Below are positions 43,602 to 52,854 of a stretch of 64,000 bases of DNA, piece by piece. The position numbers and the translations under genes are program-made. The stretch covers positions 1,603,707-1,667,706 of the forward strand of contig NZ_KE136354.1 of assembly GCF_000406945.1 (NCBI RefSeq), in the 5' to 3' direction. This DNA is from Enterococcus dispar ATCC 51266. GTDB taxonomy: Bacteria > Bacillota > Bacilli > Lactobacillales > Enterococcaceae. The notes under the pieces were generated by a model. It was given only the letters and a program-made list of their open reading frames with translations. It was not told the DNA's origin and did no database searches. Each line of letters begins with the position of its first letter. The first letter of the stretch is position 1.

Positions 43602-44501
43602 TTTTATGCCACCATAACTTGTTATTTTTCCTAATGCAATGTAACCTTTCTTTCCTTTCGTACGCGGTTGCACGCCCCACAAATAACCTTGGTTTAAAAT
43701 AATATCATCAAATTTTATCCCTTCTCCTTTTTGCATCAAAGCAATCACTTGCCCGTTTGTATCTGCTTTTTCTCTGAGATAAACTGCTGTATTTAACGTA
43801 ATGGTTTTCATTTTTGCCAAACCTCCTTTTGTACTGTTTTCAACTGAATTTTCTGGCGTGGAATTGGAGTTTTCAGATGCTGGTATCTTGTTACCAAAAA
43901 GTGTGGCAAAGTCTTTGCCTCCCGTTAATCGGTTCAAATCCAGCGGCCCTTTATAACCTGGAATACGTCCATTTGAAGTATATTGATGAATGTCATAGCG
44001 ATTCGTACAAGTCGGATTAAATCCTTCATACCCGCCATTATTTTGCCCATAGGCGGGAATCCAAATCGCGTCAAATTTTTCTACCGCAAGATTGAATTGC
44101 TTATATAAATGGTTGGCAATATAGACACCCACTTTTTTGGCACCTAAACGTTTTAACTCCTGCCGGTAACTTTCACATCCATTGCGCATATTGTGATAAG
44201 ATTTTTCTTCCACATCCAACCACCAAAAATTTGGCTGAAACCTTTTAGCCCGCTGGTAAAAATCTCTTGCTTCTTGTTGCATGTCAGCTAGACTCGTTCC
44301 TCTTACCCACGCATAAACTGCAACTGGAATCTGATGCTCTTTCAATTTCTTAAGGTGCGTTTCAAAATGAACATCACGATGCAATGAGCCATATTGCACC
44401 CGTACAATCGCACCATCGATGTTTTGAGCTAGCTTTTTGTAATCAATGGCTTCGGGTAGTTGCCATTCACTAATATCAATAATTACTGGTTTTGGAATCA
44501 T
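43599..44501 (-). CDS. GH25 lysozyme with C-terminal SH3 domain, no signal peptide
   Basis: The 300-residue protein has an N-terminal GH25 (Lyc muramidase) domain, about residues 1-195, with D9 in IDISEWQ and the catalytic D96 and E98 in WWLDVEE. A serine/asparagine-rich linker (about 205-225) leads to an SH3-like wall-binding domain (about 235-295, VYLREKADTNGQVIALMQKGEG). There is no signal peptide or membrane segment, like a phage endolysin, and no holin is recognised nearby. It could be a domesticated lysin or an autolysin released by lysis. AGGAGG precedes ATG. Confidence 0.9.
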   Translation of the reverse strand: MIPKPVIIDISEWQLPEAIDYKKLAQNIDGAIVRVQYGSLHRDVHFETHLKKLKEHQIPVAVYAWVRGTSLADMQQEARDFYQRAKRFQPNFWWLDVEEKSYHNMRNGCESYRQELKRLGAKKVGVYIANHLYKQFNLAVEKFDAIWIPAYGQNNGGYEGFNPTCTNRYDIHQYTSNGRIPGYKGPLDLNRLTGGKDFATLFGNKIPASENSNSTPENSVENSTKGGLAKMKTITLNTAVYLREKADTNGQVIALMQKGEGIKFDDIILNQGYLWGVQPRTKGKKGYIALGKITSYGGIK

Positions 44502-44536
44502 AGTCTCCTCCTACGAATAAAATTTTTTATTCAAAA

Positions 44537-44590
44537 AGGGATGTAGAAGAGACGATCGTTCCAATCATCATCCGCTTCTACAGTCCCTCA
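44537..44590 (-). terminator. terminator between DUF2922 and GH25 genes
   Basis: AGGGATGTAGAAG and CTTCTACAGTCCCT pair with a single bulge around a 25-base loop and are followed on the minus strand by TTTTT. Only about 35 bases remain before the GH25 start, so that gene must be read through the hairpin or start in a very short region. Confidence 0.7.
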
Positions 44591-44600
44591 TTCATCTGTT

Positions 44601-44825
44601 TTAAACTTCTTCAGCAAAAAGCTCTGTTTCAATGGTTTCGACATATTTTGCACTAGCAGGTGCCACAAAGAGTGTGACATCTTTTTTGACAAATAATGGT
44701 AACCCACTGATTTCTTCCATCACTTGACGAACGGTTTGTGCACTTAAGTTTTCATTGGCAATACGGGGGATCATTTTGTGTTTCTTTCCTTCACTGTTCA
44801 AAAAGGTTAAATGTAGTTTTTTCAT
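44601..44825 (-). CDS. DUF2922 family protein
   Basis: This 74-residue protein is a DUF2922 domain: KKLHLTFLNSEGKKHKMIPRIA, a VRQVMEEI helix and the terminal DVTLFVAPASAKYVETIETELF. Function is unknown; the fold is expected to be a small beta-rich unit. It follows the DUF1659 gene on the same strand, a pair very common across Firmicutes. GGAGG lies seven bases upstream of ATG. Confidence 0.85.
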   Translation of the reverse strand: MKKLHLTFLNSEGKKHKMIPRIANENLSAQTVRQVMEEISGLPLFVKKDVTLFVAPASAKYVETIETELFAEEV

Positions 44826-44885
44826 TTGGTTTTCCTCCTTTAAAATTCTTGCTTAAATTTTTACGTCTTTTTTGCGTAATAATGA

Positions 44886-45092
44886 TTACTCGGTATATTC
44901 GACTTCTTTTGTTTCAATCACGCTGTTATAAGCCACATCTTCTGGCAATAATTGGCTAAAAGCACGGCCAAATGTTAAGACATCTGCTTCAACGGGATTT
45001 TCAATGCTATTGTTAAATTTTTGTTTGGTCAGACGCTCTTTCCCTGGTTCTAAAAAAGTGACGGCTAAATTGGTACTAACATGTGTTTTCAT
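44886..45092 (-). CDS. DUF1659 family protein
   Basis: This 68-residue protein matches DUF1659: LAVTFLEPGKERLTKQKFNNS near the start and ADVLTFGRAFSQLLPEDVAYNSVIETKEVEY at the end. Its function is unknown. It is the first gene of the DUF1659-DUF2922 pair, with AAGGAGG before ATG. Both proteins are small, soluble and rich in beta structure by composition. Confidence 0.85.
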   Translation of the reverse strand: MKTHVSTNLAVTFLEPGKERLTKQKFNNSIENPVEADVLTFGRAFSQLLPEDVAYNSVIETKEVEYTE

Positions 45093-45337
45093 TTGTTTTC
45101 CTCCTTAGAATAACTATTTTTGTGGTAACTTATGCTTTTACGGCCGATTTCAAAAGCATTTTTTTGTAAGTAGCGCCCTTACACATTAACAACGAAATTT
45201 CTGTGGCAAATGTCAAATAATATTTGAAAAAAAGTTTAAAATATTTCGTTATTTCAATCGAATTATTTGTGATTATTTTCACTTATCATGCTGTATTCTT
45301 GACTCTAACGTAGAATTGTTAGGTGTTGTTTATTTGC
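45093..45337. other. divergent intergenic region before serC
   Basis: About 245 AT-rich bases that must hold the minus-strand promoter of the DUF1659 gene. I see no gene, riboswitch or T-box. The right end continues into the CodY box and serC promoter. Confidence 0.4.
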
Positions 45338-45352
45338 AATTTTCTGAAAAAT
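45338..45352. promoter_or_regulatory. CodY box upstream of serC
   Basis: AATTTTCTGAAAAAT matches 14 of 15 positions of the CodY consensus and ends three bases before the serC -35, so binding would occlude the promoter. Confidence 0.65.
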
Positions 45353-45355
45353 ACC

Positions 45356-45384
45356 TTTAAATGCTGAAATTCATCTGTTACAAT
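45356..45384 (+). promoter_or_regulatory. serC promoter
   Basis: TTTAAA (45356-45361) and TACAAT (45379-45384) are spaced by 17 bases, with TG one base before the -10 (extended -10). A small TAACTC/GAGTTA hairpin (about 45391-45407) lies in the leader. Confidence 0.6.
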
Positions 45385-45436
45385 AAGCGATAACTCATTT
45401 AGAGTTAAAATTACTTTTTCAAAGGAGAGAATAGCT

Positions 45437-46522
45437 ATGACTGTTTACAATTTTTCAGCCGGTCCTGCCGTATTACCCACACCCGTTTTAAAGCAGGCCC
45501 AATCCGAGTTTATGGATTACAAAGGTAGCGGTATGTCCGTGATGGAGTTGAGTCATCGTTCCTCCCTTTTTGATGCAATTATTAAAGACGCTGAAAAACG
45601 CTTACGAGAATTAATGAATATTCCGAATAATTATCATGTTTTATTCTTACAAGGCGGCGCCAGTCTGCAATTTACAATGGTCCCCTTAAATTTAGCGCAA
45701 AATAAAAAAGCATTATATGTTAATACCGGTTCATGGTCTAAAAAAGCCATTGCCGCAGCTAAAGCTTTAGACAATATCGAAGTTGAAGTGATTGCTTCAT
45801 CAGCGGCAGATAATTTTAGTTATATTCCAACAATTACACCGGATATGATTGATCAAGATGCTGCTTATTTGCACATTACTACCAACAATACGATTGTCGG
45901 TACAGCCTTCCAAAATATTCCGGATGCAGGCAATGTCCCAATTGTGGCCGATATGTCGTCAAATATTTTAGCCAATGATTACAATGTTGCGGATTTTGGT
46001 ATTATCTATGCCGGCGCGCAAAAAAATATTGGTCCGGCAGGTTTAACGGTCGTCATTATTCGGGATGATCTACTGGGTTTATGTGAAGTAAAAGAACCGA
46101 TGCTTGATTATAAAGTCCAAGCAAACGCCCATTCTTTATACAACACACCCCCAACTTTTGCGATTTACATGGCACAATTGGTTTTCAAATGGTTGCAAGA
46201 CTTAGGTGGACTGCCTGAGATTTTACAGCAAGACCAAGAAAAAGCGCAATTACTCTATGACGCTATCGAAAAATCACACTTATTTACCAGTCCGGTTCAC
46301 CCTGATAGCCGTTCAATTACCAATATTCCTTTTGTGACTGGGGATGAAGAATTAGATCAAAAATTCAACGCTGAAGCATTGGCCGCAGGTTTTGAAAACT
46401 TAAAAGGACACCGTTCAGTCGGTGGTATGCGGGCAAGTCTATACAACGCCTTTCCTAAAGAAGGTGTGGAAGCTCTAGTTGCTTTCATGGAAAAATTCGA
46501 AAAAGAAAACGGAGGCGCTTAG
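45437..46522 (+). CDS. serC: phosphoserine aminotransferase
   Basis: SerC transfers an amino group from glutamate to 3-phosphohydroxypyruvate. The 361-residue PLP enzyme begins [10 protein letters not shown], has HRSSLF near 40-45 and the PLP lysine K196 in [14 protein letters not shown]. The C-terminal [17 protein letters not shown] motif is diagnostic. It is the first gene of the serC-serA-DUF1015 operon, with AAGGAGAG before ATG. A CodY-like box at its promoter suggests repression when amino acids are ample. Confidence 0.97.
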   Translation: MTVYNFSAGPAVLPTPVLKQAQSEFMDYKGSGMSVMELSHRSSLFDAIIKDAEKRLRELMNIPNNYHVLFLQGGASLQFTMVPLNLAQNKKALYVNTGSWSKKAIAAAKALDNIEVEVIASSAADNFSYIPTITPDMIDQDAAYLHITTNNTIVGTAFQNIPDAGNVPIVADMSSNILANDYNVADFGIIYAGAQKNIGPAGLTVVIIRDDLLGLCEVKEPMLDYKVQANAHSLYNTPPTFAIYMAQLVFKWLQDLGGLPEILQQDQEKAQLLYDAIEKSHLFTSPVHPDSRSITNIPFVTGDEELDQKFNAEALAAGFENLKGHRSVGGMRASLYNAFPKEGVEALVAFMEKFEKENGGA

Positions 46523-46523
46523 T

Positions 46524-47708
46524 ATGTTTCATATTAAAACCTTTAACGCAATTGCCCCAGAAGGCATGAACCGTTTTGATAAAGAAAACTATGCGATTAA
46601 TGAAAGTGAAAACCCAGATGGTATTATTTTACGTAGTCAAAAATTACACGATTACGATTTTCCCATAAGCGTCGTAGCCGTTGCTCGCGCTGGAGCGGGT
46701 ACCAATAATGTCCCGGTAGCAAAATGTACTGAAAATGGTATTGTCGTTTTTAATACCCCAGGTGCCAATGCCAACGCAGTCAAAGAGTTAGTACTGGCCA
46801 GTCTCTTATTATCTGTTCGTCCAATTTTAAAAGGCGCTCAGTGGGTGCAAACATTAACAGGTGCTGACGTGGAAGAACAAGCCGAAGCAAATAAAAAACA
46901 ATTTGCCGGTCATGAATTAGAAGGGAAAAAATTAGGCGTGATTGGTCTGGGTGCAATTGGCGCTATGATTGCAAACGATGCCTATCGTTTAGGCATGGAA
47001 GTAGTCGGTTATGATCCTTATGTTTCAGTCGATACCGCTTGGAGCATTTCACGGCGGGTGCATCGTGCCAATGAATTAGCCGAAGTTTTAACAACTTGTG
47101 ATTTTGTCACTATTCATGTGCCTTTAACCGATCAAACCAAAGGCATGATTGGGAAAGCCGAACTGGCTAAAATGAAAAAGACAGCCAAACTATTCAACTT
47201 TGCCCGCGGCGGAATTGTAGATGATGCAGCCGTATTAGAGGCCTTAACTGCTGATGAATTAGCAGGCTATACCACAGACTTTGCTGACGAAAAATTATTA
47301 CACCATGAAAAAGTTTTGGTTTTGCCTCACTTAGGCGCTTCTACCGAAGAAGCGGAAGTGAACTGCGCCAAAATGGCTGCCAGAACGTTAAAACGCTTTT
47401 TAGAAGAAGGGACGATTAAACGTTCGGTCAATTTTCCCACTGTGGAAATGGCCTTTCACTCCCCTTATCGAATTACCATTATTAATAAAAACATTCCCAA
47501 TATGCTCGGCCAAATTTCTTCGACTATTGCTGAAATGAATATTAATATTGATAACATGGTTAACCGTGGTCGTGATGACTATGCCTATACCTTAGTGGAC
47601 ATTGCTTGTGACAATGAGGCAAATGCCCAAGCCGTTGCCACGCGTTTAGAGGAAAATCCCGATATTATTCGCGTTCGTGTCATTAAAAATCCGGGGGGGA
47701 GCTATTAA
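46524..47708 (+). CDS. serA: 3-phosphoglycerate dehydrogenase family protein
   Basis: SerA oxidises 3-phosphoglycerate to 3-phosphohydroxypyruvate. The 394-residue protein has the NAD motif GVIGLGAIGAMIAND near 140, catalytic-site segments ARAGAGTNN, FNFARGGIVDD and LPHLGASTEEAE with the catalytic His, and a C-terminal ACT domain (about 320-394, ITIINKNIPNMLGQISSTIAE) for serine feedback. The start at 46524 has GGAGG eight bases upstream, overlapping the serC end; the longer frame to 46479 lies inside serC. The stop overlaps the next start (TAATG). Confidence 0.95.
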   Translation: MFHIKTFNAIAPEGMNRFDKENYAINESENPDGIILRSQKLHDYDFPISVVAVARAGAGTNNVPVAKCTENGIVVFNTPGANANAVKELVLASLLLSVRPILKGAQWVQTLTGADVEEQAEANKKQFAGHELEGKKLGVIGLGAIGAMIANDAYRLGMEVVGYDPYVSVDTAWSISRRVHRANELAEVLTTCDFVTIHVPLTDQTKGMIGKAELAKMKKTAKLFNFARGGIVDDAAVLEALTADELAGYTTDFADEKLLHHEKVLVLPHLGASTEEAEVNCAKMAARTLKRFLEEGTIKRSVNFPTVEMAFHSPYRITIINKNIPNMLGQISSTIAEMNINIDNMVNRGRDDYAYTLVDIACDNEANAQAVATRLEENPDIIRVRVIKNPGGSY

Positions 47709-48934
47709 TGGTCGTAATCAAACCTTTTAAAGGGATTCGTCCGGCTAAAGATTTAGCCGCAAAAGTAGCCGCGTTGCCTTATGACGTGATTAACAGTAAA
47801 GAAGCGCAGGAACTCGCAACAGATAATCCCTATAGCTACTTTCATATTGACCGGGCAGAAATCGATTTACCCCAAGACATCTCACCTTATGATCCAGCAG
47901 TCTATCAAAAAGCTGCTGCCAATTTAGCTGACTTTTTAGCAAAAGGCTGGCTAAAAAAAGAGGAGAAACCTTACTTTTATTTATATCAGTTGACGATGAA
48001 TGGTCGCAGCCAAACCGGAATTGCTTTATCTGCGTCGATTGACGATTATGTCAATGGGAATATTAAAAAACATGAATTTACCCGACCAGAAAAAGAAATC
48101 GATCGGATCAATCACATCAAAGCTTGTGATGCCAATACCAGTCCCATTTTTTTGGCTTATCGCCAAGAGAATAAAATTCAAACCTTAATAAAAGAGTGGC
48201 AAAAAAATCATGAAGCAGTGTATGACTTTAACAGCTACCATGATGTAAATCATAAAGTCTGGGTGATTGATGATACCAAAATTGTGACAACCCTAACTGC
48301 GTTATTTGAAGATGTTTCAGCGCTATATATTGCAGATGGGCATCACCGTACAGAATCGGCTGTTAAAGTCGGGATAGAAAAACGTAAACAAGGTACGAAC
48401 AGTACTGAAAGTGATTATTTCTTAGCAATCGTCTTTCCAGAAAACGAACTCGCCATTTGGGAATACAATCGGGTGGTCAATGTTCCTCTACCAGACGACT
48501 TTTTTGACCAAGTTGGCATTGGCTTAACAATAGAAAAAACAACCTCAGAAAAGCCACAAGCTCCTGGACAAATTCAAATGTATCTAGCCGGACAATGGTA
48601 TACATTGTACGCAAAAGATACGATTAAAAGTAATGATCCAGTCGAACGCCTAGACGTATCTTTACTGCAAAATAATGTTTTGGCGCCGATTTTTGGCATC
48701 ACTGACGTTCGGACCGACCAACGCATTGACTTTATCGGTGGCATCCGCGGACCAGAAGAACTCGTCAAACTAGTCGATAGCGGCGCGTGGCAAGTAGCCT
48801 TCTCCTTATATCCAACCGCGATGACAGATCTCTTAGATGTCGCCGATGCTGGAAAAATTATGCCACCAAAATCAACCTGGTTTGAACCAAAATTATTAAG
48901 TGGACTCTTCTTACACGATTTAGAAACAAACTAA
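47708..48934 (+). CDS. DUF1015 family protein linked to serine synthesis
   Basis: This 408-residue protein matches DUF1015: PFKGIRPAKDLAAKVAALPYDVI at the start, NPYSYFHIDRAEIDL, HEFTRPEKEIDRI and the central ADGHHRTESAV motif (about residues 215-225). The DGHHR motif relates it to the ParB/SerK-like superfamily, some of which phosphorylate serine; a role in phosphoserine metabolism is therefore possible but inferred. It overlaps serA by one base (TAATG), so it is translated with it. No serB phosphatase is present in the operon. Confidence 0.87.
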   Translation: MVVIKPFKGIRPAKDLAAKVAALPYDVINSKEAQELATDNPYSYFHIDRAEIDLPQDISPYDPAVYQKAAANLADFLAKGWLKKEEKPYFYLYQLTMNGRSQTGIALSASIDDYVNGNIKKHEFTRPEKEIDRINHIKACDANTSPIFLAYRQENKIQTLIKEWQKNHEAVYDFNSYHDVNHKVWVIDDTKIVTTLTALFEDVSALYIADGHHRTESAVKVGIEKRKQGTNSTESDYFLAIVFPENELAIWEYNRVVNVPLPDDFFDQVGIGLTIEKTTSEKPQAPGQIQMYLAGQWYTLYAKDTIKSNDPVERLDVSLLQNNVLAPIFGITDVRTDQRIDFIGGIRGPEELVKLVDSGAWQVAFSLYPTAMTDLLDVADAGKIMPPKSTWFEPKLLSGLFLHDLETN

Positions 48935-48948
48935 GTTGTTAATTCTTT

Positions 48949-49045
48949 ACAATCCATTGATCCCCCTCTTCAATGGATTGTAAAAATTATGCATACAAAA
49001 AGCGACTGACAACATCTCTAAAGATCGTTGTTAGCCGCTTTTATT
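48949..49045 (+). terminator. two hairpins ending the serC-serA-DUF1015 operon
   Basis: A 12-pair stem ACAATCCATTGA/TCAATGGATTGT (48949-48981) is followed by a second stem AAAAGCGACTGACAAC/GTTGTTAGCCGCTTTT (48998-49042) and a T-rich tail. The second is the terminator; the first lacks a T tract. Confidence 0.75.
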
Positions 49046-49096
49046 TATTCTGATCTATCAAAAATGAACTACCCATTTTAACAGCTACGTCATTTT

Positions 49097-49528
49097 CTAT
49101 TTCACCATTAAAACATTACAAGGTGCGTGATTTACAATATGTTGAATAGTTGAACCTACTTTTTTACGGGTCAAAGATCCCTTTCCCGTAGCGCCCGCCA
49201 CAATTAAATCAATCGGATATTCAGCCGGAATTTTTTCAGCAATCGTATCCTTTACATCCCCTACTTCAACAATTTGGCTGATATTCTCAATCCCTGCATT
49301 ACGCGCTTCAGAAACTAAATTTTCCAAAACCATTTTGGCTTTTTCCTGTTCTTCTTTTAAAATCTTCGAAACCGCAAAAGAACTCGTCGAAAGCGACGCT
49401 TCATCAATAATCCAAGCCAAATACAATGCCCCATTACTCGCTTTAGCTAAGGCTACTGCCTCATAAAATGCCTTTTCCGCATTTTTTGACCCATCAATTG
49501 CCACTAAAATATTTTGATATCGATTCAT
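49097..49528 (-). CDS. universal stress protein (UspA family)
   Basis: This 143-residue UspA-fold protein has the N-terminal YQNILVAIDGS, the ATP-binding GATGKGSLTRKKVGSTIQHIVNHAPCNVLMVK block (GxxGxG...S/T pattern), and a middle helix EEQEKAKMVLENLVSEA. The Gly-rich motif indicates an ATP-binding subgroup. It is a cytoplasmic stress protein with unknown partners. The start at 49528 has GGGAGGG six bases before ATG; the frame opens at 49543 without one. It is monocistronic. Confidence 0.92.
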   Translation of the reverse strand: MNRYQNILVAIDGSKNAEKAFYEAVALAKASNGALYLAWIIDEASLSTSSFAVSKILKEEQEKAKMVLENLVSEARNAGIENISQIVEVGDVKDTIAEKIPAEYPIDLIVAGATGKGSLTRKKVGSTIQHIVNHAPCNVLMVK

Positions 49529-49626
49529 GAAAATCCCTCCCATTCACTTTTCACTTTCATTTTTGAAAACCTTTTCCTAATTCAAAAGTACCATAAAATG
49601 AAAAAGAGAGCTAATTAGACGATGAA

Positions 49627-49659
49627 AAGGCTCAATTATCACAACGATAATTGAGCCTT
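49627..49659 (-). terminator. terminator of the polysaccharide operon
   Basis: AAGGCTCAATTATC and GATAATTGAGCCTT are exact complements around ACAAC. It lies just after the last gene of the long minus-strand operon. Confidence 0.85.
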
Positions 49660-49663
49660 CTAA

Positions 49664-50323
49664 TTAAATATTTTCAAATTTGCGTTCCATTAGTAAATTT
49701 TGAATATATAGTACAGTTAAAATTCCCAAATGAAGAATAAAAAATAGTAAAACAAACTCTAATTTTTTTTGCGACCATTGTAGGAAAATAATATCAAATA
49801 CTTTCAGCGGATCTGTAAGAAAATAAATTGAATGTAATCGTGGCGGAAATCGTCCCGCGTAAATTCCCATCGCAGAAAGAAAACAAATCCCACCAATTAT
49901 CATACGCATGACAAATGGATGTACCTGAAACTTGTCTTTAAAGTAGCGTGCTAACTTTAACAACTCAGAAAAACCCCATAAATTAAAGGCAAATATCACT
50001 AAGAATAACGCGATTAAAAGCGCCCATAAGCGCACACTCGGTAAACTACTCCCATCAGCGTAATTATACAACTGCAACATATCCGAATGGACAATATCAG
50101 TCACAAGATACGGGATATTCGGGAAAAATAATAACCAAATACACCCTAAAATAACTTGTAATATCGGCGAACGCGTATCCTTAATATGAAATGATAACTC
50201 TAATGGAATATAGGCCAATAAAGTATTTAACGATAGAAAATAAAATTTAGTCGTATACATTATAATGATAGTGAGTAACGCTATTAAGCGGATTATGTTT
50301 TTGTAGATGGGGGGCACCTCCAA
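49664..50323 (-). CDS. DUF1361 family membrane protein
   Basis: This protein of up to 219 residues has six hydrophobic segments (IIRLIALLTIIIMY; ILQVILGCIWLLFFPNIPYLVTDIVH; LWALLIALFLVIFAFNLWGF; a glycine-rich helix; a C-terminal FVLLFFILHLGILTVLY). The FFPNIPYLVTDIVH motif is typical of DUF1361. Function is unknown. The start is doubtful: GGAGG (about 50316-50320) has no ATG, GTG or TTG at normal distance, and the only canonical in-frame starts are TTG 50323 and GTG 50317, both at or in that site. It is last in the operon, 17 bases after rfbD. Confidence 0.8.
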   Translation of the reverse strand: MEVPPIYKNIIRLIALLTIIIMYTTKFYFLSLNTLLAYIPLELSFHIKDTRSPILQVILGCIWLLFFPNIPYLVTDIVHSDMLQLYNYADGSSLPSVRLWALLIALFLVIFAFNLWGFSELLKLARYFKDKFQVHPFVMRMIIGGICFLSAMGIYAGRFPPRLHSIYFLTDPLKVFDIIFLQWSQKKLEFVLLFFILHLGILTVLYIQNLLMERKFENI

Positions 50324-50340
50324 ATACTTTTTTAATTATT

Positions 50341-51174
50341 CTATCTCTCTAACATCAATTTCAAAGCATTCTCCCACGTAGGAATCTCAAATCCTAAGCT
50401 TTCTGCCTTAAATAAATCCATTACAGAATATTGCGGCCGTGTTGCTTTTTGTGGAAACTCTGCTGAAGTTACAGGCAAGACTTTCACATCTGTATCTTTC
50501 AAAATTTCTTTTGCAAATTCATACCATGAGCAACTGCCTTCATTTGATAAATGATATGTGCCATATTCTGCTTTATTTTCAATCACAAAAAGCATAAATT
50601 CAGCTAAAGTTCGTGTCCATGTTGGGCGACCAAATTGATCATTCACAACCGTTAGTGTATCATGCGTTTTTGCTAAGTTTTGCATCGTGAAAACAAAGTT
50701 ATGACCATATTGTCCAAAAACCCAAGAAGTTCGAATAATATAGTATTTTTCAAGCGTATTTTTTACAGCAATTTCACCTAAAAGTTTTGTTCGTCCGTAT
50801 TCATTTAGTGGATTTGTTTTATCGTCTACACGATACTCATGTCCTTTTTTCAATCCATCAAAGACATAGTCTGTGCTAACGTAAATCATCGTTGCATCAA
50901 CAGCTTTCGCTGCTTTTGCAACATTTTCAGTCCCAATCACATTAATTCGTTCGTCCAATTCTTTTCCTTCATCTTCGGCCTTATCTACAGCTGTATAGGC
51001 AGCACAATGATAAATGATAGCTGGTTTCAGTTTCATAATAAATTGTAGTGTTTTTTCCCCATCGGTTATATCCAACTCTTTGGCGTCAGTCGAAATATAT
51101 TCAACCTTATTTTCATCTAATAAATGACGTAACTCAGACCCTAATTGGCCGTTTCCACCTGTAATTAAAATCAA
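50341..51174 (-). CDS. rfbD: dTDP-4-dehydrorhamnose reductase
   Basis: RfbD (RmlD) makes dTDP-L-rhamnose, the last step of the pathway. The 277-residue SDR enzyme has ITGGNGQLGSEL (4-15), the catalytic triad region STDYVFDG and the YGRTKLLGE motif (Y-x3-K), and RTSWVFGQ. TTG start with GGAGG six bases upstream. A terminator-like hairpin lies between rfbB and this Shine-Dalgarno, so rfbD and the DUF1361 gene may be expressed at a lower level than the rest. Confidence 0.95.
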   Translation of the reverse strand: MILITGGNGQLGSELRHLLDENKVEYISTDAKELDITDGEKTLQFIMKLKPAIIYHCAAYTAVDKAEDEGKELDERINVIGTENVAKAAKAVDATMIYVSTDYVFDGLKKGHEYRVDDKTNPLNEYGRTKLLGEIAVKNTLEKYYIIRTSWVFGQYGHNFVFTMQNLAKTHDTLTVVNDQFGRPTWTRTLAEFMLFVIENKAEYGTYHLSNEGSCSWYEFAKEILKDTDVKVLPVTSAEFPQKATRPQYSVMDLFKAESLGFEIPTWENALKLMLER

Positions 51175-51186
51175 TTTTTTTCCTCC

Positions 51187-51212
51187 TAAAAAAGCAGGAA
51201 TTCTCCTGCTTT
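51187..51212 (-). terminator. terminator-like hairpin between rfbB and rfbD
   Basis: AAAGCAGGA (51191-51199) and TCCTGCTTT (51204-51212) form a nine-pair stem with a four-base loop. On the minus strand a T tract follows and abuts the AGGAGG Shine-Dalgarno of rfbD. Confidence 0.7.
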
Positions 51213-51229
51213 AAGCTTTCAACGAATCA

Positions 51230-52270
<1,041 letters not shown>

Positions 52271-52852
52271 CTAAATTTCACCATAGACAAATGGATTTTC
52301 TGCTTCAAATTCTTTTAAAGTTGGATGTTTCTTATCTTTGTCAGATAAAATCGCTTTGTCTAAAGCAATTGGCCACTCAATTGCTAAATCTGGATCGTTA
52401 AAGGCAATACCAGCATCCGCTTCAGCATTATAATAATTATCACATTTATACAAGAAATTAACATTCGGCGTTAAGGTGACAAAACCATGAGCAAATCCTT
52501 TGGGTACCAATAATTGACGATGATTGAATTCTGACAATAAGTAGCCCTCCCACTTTCCATAAGTAGGGCTTCCTTTACGAATATCCACAATCACATCTAA
52601 GACGACACCGGAAACAACACGTATTAATTTCGTTTGTGCCGCTTCCCCTTTTTGAAAATGCAATCCGCGTAAAACACCAGGTTGGGTCGAAAGCGAATGA
52701 TTATCTTGAACAAAATTATATGTAATTCCAGCTTTTTTAAAATCTTGTTCGGAATAACTTTCAGTGAAAAAACCACGGTGATCTCCAAAGACTGCTGGTT
52801 CAATAATTTTAACGTCCTGTAAATTTGTATTTGTTACTTTAATTTTCCCCAT
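52271..52852 (-). CDS. rfbC: dTDP-4-dehydrorhamnose 3,5-epimerase
   Basis: RfbC (RmlC) epimerises dTDP-4-keto-6-deoxyglucose. The 193-residue cupin has FGDHRGFFTESYSEQDF, VQDNHSLSTQPGVLRGLHFQ with catalytic His, and the VPKGFAHGF motif. The start at 52852 follows the rfbA stop by two bases and has GAAGAGGCG just upstream. The longer frame to 52978 lies inside rfbA and is not coding. Confidence 0.95.
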   Translation of the reverse strand: MGKIKVTNTNLQDVKIIEPAVFGDHRGFFTESYSEQDFKKAGITYNFVQDNHSLSTQPGVLRGLHFQKGEAAQTKLIRVVSGVVLDVIVDIRKGSPTYGKWEGYLLSEFNHRQLLVPKGFAHGFVTLTPNVNFLYKCDNYYNAEADAGIAFNDPDLAIEWPIALDKAILSDKDKKHPTLKEFEAENPFVYGEI

Positions 52853-52854
52853 CA

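Noticed and set aside
43599-45092. Prophage remnant
   Set aside because: Only a lysin is phage-like; no integrase, holin, structural gene or attachment site is visible and the DUF pair is a common chromosomal feature.
46479-46523. Longer N-terminus for SerA
   Set aside because: The extra 15 codons lie within serC in another frame; the GGAGG site fits the ATG at 46524.
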